From assembly GCF_001014975.1 (NCBI RefSeq), contig NZ_BBXA01000021.1:1-64000 (forward strand): 64,000 nt of DNA, written 5' to 3'. The position numbers were made by a program, and so were the translations under genes. Below the pieces are notes generated by a model that was not told where the DNA came from, did no database searches, and saw only the letters and a program-made list of their open reading frames with translations. Positions 59,955 to 64,000 of this stretch are shown piece after piece (positions within the stretch are counted from its first letter, which is position 1; every line of letters begins with the position of its first letter). This DNA comes from Novosphingobium sp. MD-1. Lineage in GTDB: Bacteria > Pseudomonadota > Alphaproteobacteria > Sphingomonadales > Sphingomonadaceae.

Positions 59955-62330
59955 ATGCCCAGTTTCGCACAGAGCCTTGAGAAAACGCTGCACGCCGCGC
60001 TCGCCAACGCCTCGGAGCGCAGCCACGAATACGCGACTCTCGAGCACCTCCTGCTGGCCCTGATCGACGATCCCGATGCGTCGCAGGTAATGCAGGCGTG
60101 CGGAGTCGACCTGGGTGACCTGGGCGACGTGGTGCGCCAGTACCTCGATCAGGAATACCAGTCGCTGAAAACGCAGGAAAAGGCCGATCCACAGCCCACG
60201 GCCGGGTTCCAGCGCGTGATCCAGCGCGCCATCCTGCACGTCCAGTCGTCCGGCAAGGATACCGTGACCGGCGCCAACGTGCTGGTGGCGCTGTTCTCCG
60301 AACGTGATTCCTACGCGGTCTATTTCCTGCAGCAGCAGGACATGAGCCGGCTCGACGCGGTCAGCTACATCAGCCACGGCATCGGCAAGGGCGGCCGGCA
60401 GGTGGAAGGCCGCAACCCCAAGGGCACGGACGAGGACCAGCCCAAGCCGGAGGAAAAGGCCGACGCCAAGGGGCAGAAGAAGGATTCCGCGCTCGACCAG
60501 TTCTGCGTCAACCTCAACGAGAAGGCGCTGGGCGGAAAGGTCGATCCGCTGATCGGGCGCGGCCCCGAAGTGGACCGCACCATCCAGATCCTGTGCCGCC
60601 GGTCCAAGAACAACCCGCTCTACGTGGGCGATCCGGGCGTCGGCAAGACCGCCATCGCCGAAGGCCTCGCGCGCAAGATCGTCGAAGGCGAAGTACCCGA
60701 GGTGCTGGCCAACGCGGTGATCTATTCGCTCGACATGGGCAGCCTGCTGGCCGGCACCCGCTATCGCGGTGATTTCGAGGAACGGCTGAAGCAGGTCGTC
60801 TCCGAACTGGAGAAGATGCCGCACGCGATCCTGTTCATCGACGAGATCCACACCGTGATCGGCGCCGGCGCGACCAGCGGCGGGGCGATGGACGCTTCCA
60901 ACCTGCTCAAGCCCGCGCTGTCGGGCGGGACGATCCGCTGCATCGGCTCCACCACCTACAAGGAGTTCCGCAACCACTTCGAAAAGGACCGCGCGCTGCT
61001 GCGCCGGTTCCAGAAGATCGACGTGAACGAACCCTCGGTGGAGGACACGATCAAGATCCTCAAGGGCCTGCGCACGGCCTTCGAGGATCACCACAAGGTC
61101 AAGTACACGGCCGACGCGATCAAGACCGCGGTGGAGCTTTCGGCCCGCTACATCAACGACCGCAAGCTGCCCGACAAGGCGATCGACGTGATCGACGAAG
61201 TGGGCGCGATGCAGATGCTGGTGCCGCCGAGCAAGCGCAAGAAGACGATCACCGCGCGCGAGATCGAGGCCGTGATCGCCACGATGGCACGCATCCCGCC
61301 CAAGTCGGTTTCGAGCGACGACAAGAAGGTGCTCGAACACCTCGAACGCGATCTCAAGCGGCTCGTGTTCGGGCAGGACAAGGCGATCGAGGTGCTGTCG
61401 AGCGCGATGAAGCTCAGCCGTGCCGGCCTGCGCGATCCGGACAAGCCGATCGGCTCGTTCCTGTTCAGCGGCCCGACCGGCGTCGGCAAGACCGAAGTGG
61501 CGCGCAGCCTGGCCCAGATCATGGGCATCCCGCTGCAGCGCTTCGACATGTCCGAATACATGGAGCGCCATTCGGTCAGCCGGCTGATCGGCGCGCCTCC
61601 GGGCTATGTCGGCTTCGACCAGGGCGGTCTGCTGACCGACGCGATCGACCAGCAGCCGCACTGCGTCCTGCTGCTCGACGAGATCGAGAAGGCGCACCCC
61701 GACCTGTTCAACATCCTGCTGCAGGTGATGGACAACGGCCGCCTGACCGATCATCACGGCAAGACCGTGGATTTCCGCAACGTGGTGCTGATCATGACCA
61801 CCAACGCGGGCGCGTCGGACATGGCCAAGCAGGGCATCGGCTTCGGTGACGTGTCCAAGGCCGACGCGGGCGACGAGGCGGTGAAGAACCTGTTCACCCC
61901 CGAATTCCGCAACCGCCTCGATGCGATCGTGCCCTTCGCCTACCTGCCGGCCGAAGTCGTCAGCCGGGTGGTGGACAAGTTCATCCTCCAGCTCGAACTC
62001 CAGCTGGCGGAACAGAACGTCCACATCCAGTTCGACAACGACGCCCGCGCCTGGCTGGCGAAGAAGGGCTACGACCGGCTCTATGGCGCGCGGCCGATGG
62101 CCCGGCTCATCCAGGAACGGGTCAAGAAGCCGCTGGCCGAGGAACTGCTGTTCGGCAAGCTGGCCAACGGCGGCGAGGTCCACGTCAGCCTGAAGGACGA
62201 AGCCGGCACCGACGGCGCGCTGTCCTTCGAACTGACCCCGGCCGCGCCGAAGCTGGTCAAGAAGAAGGAACGCAAGGGCGGCAAATCGGCGGGCACCGCG
62301 CCCGAACCGAGCGCCGACGAAGCCGAATAA
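59955..62330 (+). CDS. clpA: ATP-dependent Clp protease ATPase ClpA
   Basis: ClpA unfolds substrates, including those brought by ClpS, and feeds them to ClpP. The 791-residue protein has the N-domain (residues 1-140, SFAQSLEKTLHAALANASER) that binds ClpS, a charged linker, the first AAA+ module with GDPGVGKTAIAEGLA (near residue 225) and LFIDEIHTVIGAG, and the second with SGPTGVGKTEVARSLA and LLLDEIEKAHPDLFN. A C-terminal Lys/Gly-rich tail ends in EPSADEAE. A CtrA-type half site TTAACCAT lies 57 bp upstream (59890-59897). clpS is elsewhere in the window; clpP is not seen. Confidence 0.97.
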   Translation: MPSFAQSLEKTLHAALANASERSHEYATLEHLLLALIDDPDASQVMQACGVDLGDLGDVVRQYLDQEYQSLKTQEKADPQPTAGFQRVIQRAILHVQSSGKDTVTGANVLVALFSERDSYAVYFLQQQDMSRLDAVSYISHGIGKGGRQVEGRNPKGTDEDQPKPEEKADAKGQKKDSALDQFCVNLNEKALGGKVDPLIGRGPEVDRTIQILCRRSKNNPLYVGDPGVGKTAIAEGLARKIVEGEVPEVLANAVIYSLDMGSLLAGTRYRGDFEERLKQVVSELEKMPHAILFIDEIHTVIGAGATSGGAMDASNLLKPALSGGTIRCIGSTTYKEFRNHFEKDRALLRRFQKIDVNEPSVEDTIKILKGLRTAFEDHHKVKYTADAIKTAVELSARYINDRKLPDKAIDVIDEVGAMQMLVPPSKRKKTITAREIEAVIATMARIPPKSVSSDDKKVLEHLERDLKRLVFGQDKAIEVLSSAMKLSRAGLRDPDKPIGSFLFSGPTGVGKTEVARSLAQIMGIPLQRFDMSEYMERHSVSRLIGAPPGYVGFDQGGLLTDAIDQQPHCVLLLDEIEKAHPDLFNILLQVMDNGRLTDHHGKTVDFRNVVLIMTTNAGASDMAKQGIGFGDVSKADAGDEAVKNLFTPEFRNRLDAIVPFAYLPAEVVSRVVDKFILQLELQLAEQNVHIQFDNDARAWLAKKGYDRLYGARPMARLIQERVKKPLAEELLFGKLANGGEVHVSLKDEAGTDGALSFELTPAAPKLVKKKERKGGKSAGTAPEPSADEAE

Positions 62331-62354
62331 GGCGGGCCAAAGCCTCGATGAAAC

Positions 62355-62388
62355 AGAAGGGGCGCGTCCTGCGGGGCGCGCCCCTTCT
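62355..62388 (+). terminator. terminator downstream of clpA
   Basis: AGAAGGGGCGCG pairs with CGCGCCCCTTCT in a 12-bp perfect stem with a 10-nt loop, followed by TGTTGG. It lies 24 bp after the clpA stop. The T-rich tail is short. Confidence 0.7.
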
Positions 62389-62404
62389 TGTTGGCGAAAG
62401 CCCG

Positions 62405-62480
62405 CCCCGCTGCAACTATCGCCGCCTCCGGCGGCGCAAGTCTCGCTCCCCTCCCGCAAGCGGGAGGGGTCGGGGGTGGG
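62405..62480. repeat. 76-bp REP-like intergenic element, copy B
   Basis: This is the second copy of the element at 52828-52903, in the same orientation. The hairpin loop reads AA instead of TT, and the flanks are conserved (ggcggcgcaagtctcgct, cgggggtggg). It lies between the clpA terminator and the 3' end of the EF-hand gene. Confidence 0.85.
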
Positions 62481-62494
62481 AACGCCTTCAATAC

Positions 62495-63013
62495 TCAGGG
62501 AATCGCCGAAGGCTCCGGCGGCGCGGGATGGGGCGCGTTCCATTCGGCGCGATCGATGAAGCCATCGTCGTTGGCGTCGATCCGGTCAAACCGCGCGTTG
62601 TTGAACGCCATCCATTCGCCCAGCGTCAGCTTGCCGTCCTGATCGGCATCGGCGAGCGCGAGGATGCGCTTCGGGTCCAGTCCGTCCAGATCGCCCAGCA
62701 CGCCGCGCGCCGCCTCCAGTTCCTGCAGCGTCACGGTGCCGTCGTGCTCCATGTCGATCATCTCGAACAGCGATTGCGCCGCCCGCGCATATTCGGCGGA
62801 CGATATCCGGCCATCGTGGTTGGCGTCGAGCGTGGCGAAATCGGACAGCGGGTGGACCGTGGGCGGCACCGCCGTCACCGCCGGGGCGGGGGCAGCCACA
62901 ACCGGCGCGGTGGTGCGCGTATCCTGTTCCTCGGGTCCCGTTTCCTTGTGCTCGCACCCGGCCAGCGCGATCAGCCCCGCCAGCAACGCGATCCTGGCAA
63001 TGGTGCGAGTCAT
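62495..63013 (-). CDS. EF-hand lipoprotein
   Basis: A 172-residue lipoprotein: the signal MTRTIARIALLAGLIALAG is followed by the lipobox Cys. An Ala/Pro/Val-rich linker of about 30 residues leads to four EF-hand loops: DANHDGRISSAEY, DMEHDGTVTLQEL, DADQDGKLTLGEW and DANDDGFIDRAEW. All have the Dx[DN]xDG calcium-binding pattern or close to it. It should bind calcium at the membrane surface. GGAG lies 8 nt before the start. It is a single gene beside the REP-like element, in convergent orientation to clpA. Confidence 0.85.
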   Translation of the reverse strand: MTRTIARIALLAGLIALAGCEHKETGPEEQDTRTTAPVVAAPAPAVTAVPPTVHPLSDFATLDANHDGRISSAEYARAAQSLFEMIDMEHDGTVTLQELEAARGVLGDLDGLDPKRILALADADQDGKLTLGEWMAFNNARFDRIDANDDGFIDRAEWNAPHPAPPEPSAIP

Positions 63014-63206
63014 CGTCGGGGCTCCTCGGGTTCGGCCGGACAAGGACGGCCAGACCGGGGTGGCCAGACCGGGGGGATGGACGGCGCGCACCCTAGCGGA
63101 CGAGTCTGAACGGGTCCTGTCCGGGACCTGCATGGCCCCGCATCGGCCGGCGCTGCCCGAACAGGCGGCTGGCCCGAATCGCCCGCACGCGCCATGACGT
63201 GCATCA

Positions 63207-64000
63207 ATGGCCGAAGATTTTTCCTGGATCCGCCCGGAGCCGGCCGGGCTGCGGATCGTTCCGGCCGACGTCTGGATCGATCCCGCGCGCGCCGTGGGCA
63301 CCGCGCTGGTCACGCATGGCCATGCCGATCACGCGCGGGGCGGGCATGGCCGCACCATCGCCACGCCCGAAACGCTGGCGATCATGGCGCTGCGCTATGG
63401 CGTGACAGAGGGCGCTTTCCCCGCGCCGCTGCACGCGCCGATCACCCTGCCCGGCGGCGTGACCGCCACGTTCGTGCCGGCGGGCCACGTCCTTGGCTCG
63501 GCGCAGATCCTGCTCGAACATGCCGGCGAACGCGTGGTGGTGACCGGCGATTACAAGCGCCGGCCCGATCCGACCTGCCCGCCTTTCGCGGTCACGCCCT
63601 GCGACCTGTTCATCACCGAGGCGACGTTCGGCCTGCCGGTGTTCCGCCATCCGCCGATCGGCCAGGAAATCGCCCGGCTGCTGGCCGCGCGCGCCGCGCA
63701 GCCCGATCGCTGCGTGCTGGTGGGCGCCTATGCCCTGGGCAAGGCGCAGCGGGTGATCGCGGAACTGCGCGCGGCGGGCTTTCACGATCCGCTCTGGCTG
63801 CACGGCGCGATGGAGCGGATATGCCGCCTGTACGAGGAACAGGGCGTCCCACTGGGCGATCTGCGGCTGGTGTCCGATGCGCCCAAGGGCGCGCTGGCCG
63901 GCGCGATCGTGCTCTGCCCGCCCTCGGCGCTGAACGACCGCTGGAGCCGGCGCCTGCCCGATCCGCTGACCGCCATGGCATCGGGCTGGATGCGCGTGCG
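63207..64000 (+). CDS. ligase-associated DNA exonuclease, metallo-beta-lactamase fold (partial, 3' end outside window)
   Basis: The visible 264 residues begin MAEDFSWIRPEPAGLRIVPA and hold the metallo-beta-lactamase signature ALVTHGHADHARGG (HxHxDH), then GHVLGSAQILLEHAGERVVV and TGDYKRRPDPTCPPF, as in the Exo family found beside an ATP-dependent DNA ligase (TIGR04122). The likely role is DNA end processing in repair. The partner ligase would be expected downstream, outside the window. The ATG at 63207 is chosen from the family N-terminus; no strong ribosome binding site is present. The gene is cut by the window end. Confidence 0.9.
   Translation, partial: MAEDFSWIRPEPAGLRIVPADVWIDPARAVGTALVTHGHADHARGGHGRTIATPETLAIMALRYGVTEGAFPAPLHAPITLPGGVTATFVPAGHVLGSAQILLEHAGERVVVTGDYKRRPDPTCPPFAVTPCDLFITEATFGLPVFRHPPIGQEIARLLAARAAQPDRCVLVGAYALGKAQRVIAELRAAGFHDPLWLHGAMERICRLYEEQGVPLGDLRLVSDAPKGALAGAIVLCPPSALNDRWSRRLPDPLTAMASGWMRV

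Noticed and set aside
1..64000. CRISPR array, prophage, insertion sequence or biosynthetic gene cluster
   Set aside because: No regularly spaced direct repeats, transposase, integrase, phage structural genes or assembly-line enzymes were found.

Overview
The window is a GC-rich (roughly two-thirds G+C by eye) chromosomal segment of an alphaproteobacterium, most probably a sphingomonad close to Novosphingobium or Sphingomonas. The evidence is the gene content: the cell-cycle regulators SciP (DUF1153) and TrcR (DUF1013), a PhyR/NepR/EcfG general stress response locus, a Coq7-type quinol hydroxylase, paired lptF/lptG, class I PhaC with a phasin, and the alphaproteobacterial forms of MnmA, ClpS and ClpA. 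It reads as core chromosome. No insertion sequence, prophage, integrase or CRISPR array was seen. The only patch that looks foreign is a low-GC gene next to a long inverted repeat at about 6.8-7.5 kb.

Layout. 0-3.2 kb: a DUF58 / SpoIIM-like / RDD membrane operon, cut by the window start. 3.2-8.3 kb: an exported protein, isoaspartyl peptidase, an acetyltransferase, an amidohydrolase and the atypical patch. 7.8-14.1 kb: a leftward RND efflux operon (adaptor, pump) whose pump, DUF445 and acetyltransferase genes are joined by 4-nt overlaps. 14.5-19.6 kb: sciP with a small partner gene, mnmA, a beta-lactamase-fold lipoprotein, a CDF metal transporter and pdxH. 19.8-22.7 kb: dnaJ-like, yihY-like, fabI. 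23.4-31.3 kb: a long leftward cluster proA, aldo/keto reductase, nadD, rsfS, rlmH, envC-like, ctpA-like, dsbB, coq7. 31.4-33.2 kb: an M23 peptidase overlapping a bactofilin gene, behind a dense cluster of GANTC sites. 33.2-37.8 kb: an aminotransferase, phaC, and a phasin with an unusual basic N-terminal extension and its own operator region. 38-43.9 kb: clpS, lptF, lptG, a desaturase and a GNAT-like protein. 43.9-47.9 kb: the general stress response locus, namely a candidate small RNA, phyR, a CHASE/HWE kinase, nepR and ecfG. 48-64 kb: an AI-2E family permease, sodB, a dicarboxylate symporter, glmM, thiD, a LOG protein, tRNA-Cys, an RNase II-like enzyme, a crotonase, trcR, a quinone oxidoreductase, DUF1192, clpA, an EF-hand lipoprotein and, cut by the window end, a ligase-associated exonuclease.

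How the genes work together. The clearest circuit is the stress locus. Stress sensed by the kinase should phosphorylate PhyR, which then sequesters NepR and frees EcfG. Sequences matching the EcfG promoter (GGAAC, 16-17 nt, CGTT) lie before phyR and before nepR-ecfG. A slightly degenerate third copy points the other way, into a stretch of about 90 nt that ends in a perfect 12-bp hairpin with a U-tract. This candidate stress-induced small RNA is the most interesting item in the window. The second cluster of interest is PHA storage, where a two-site dyad operator and a terminator-like leader hairpin precede a phasin that may be made in long and short forms. Several start codons are uncertain and are noted in the entries.
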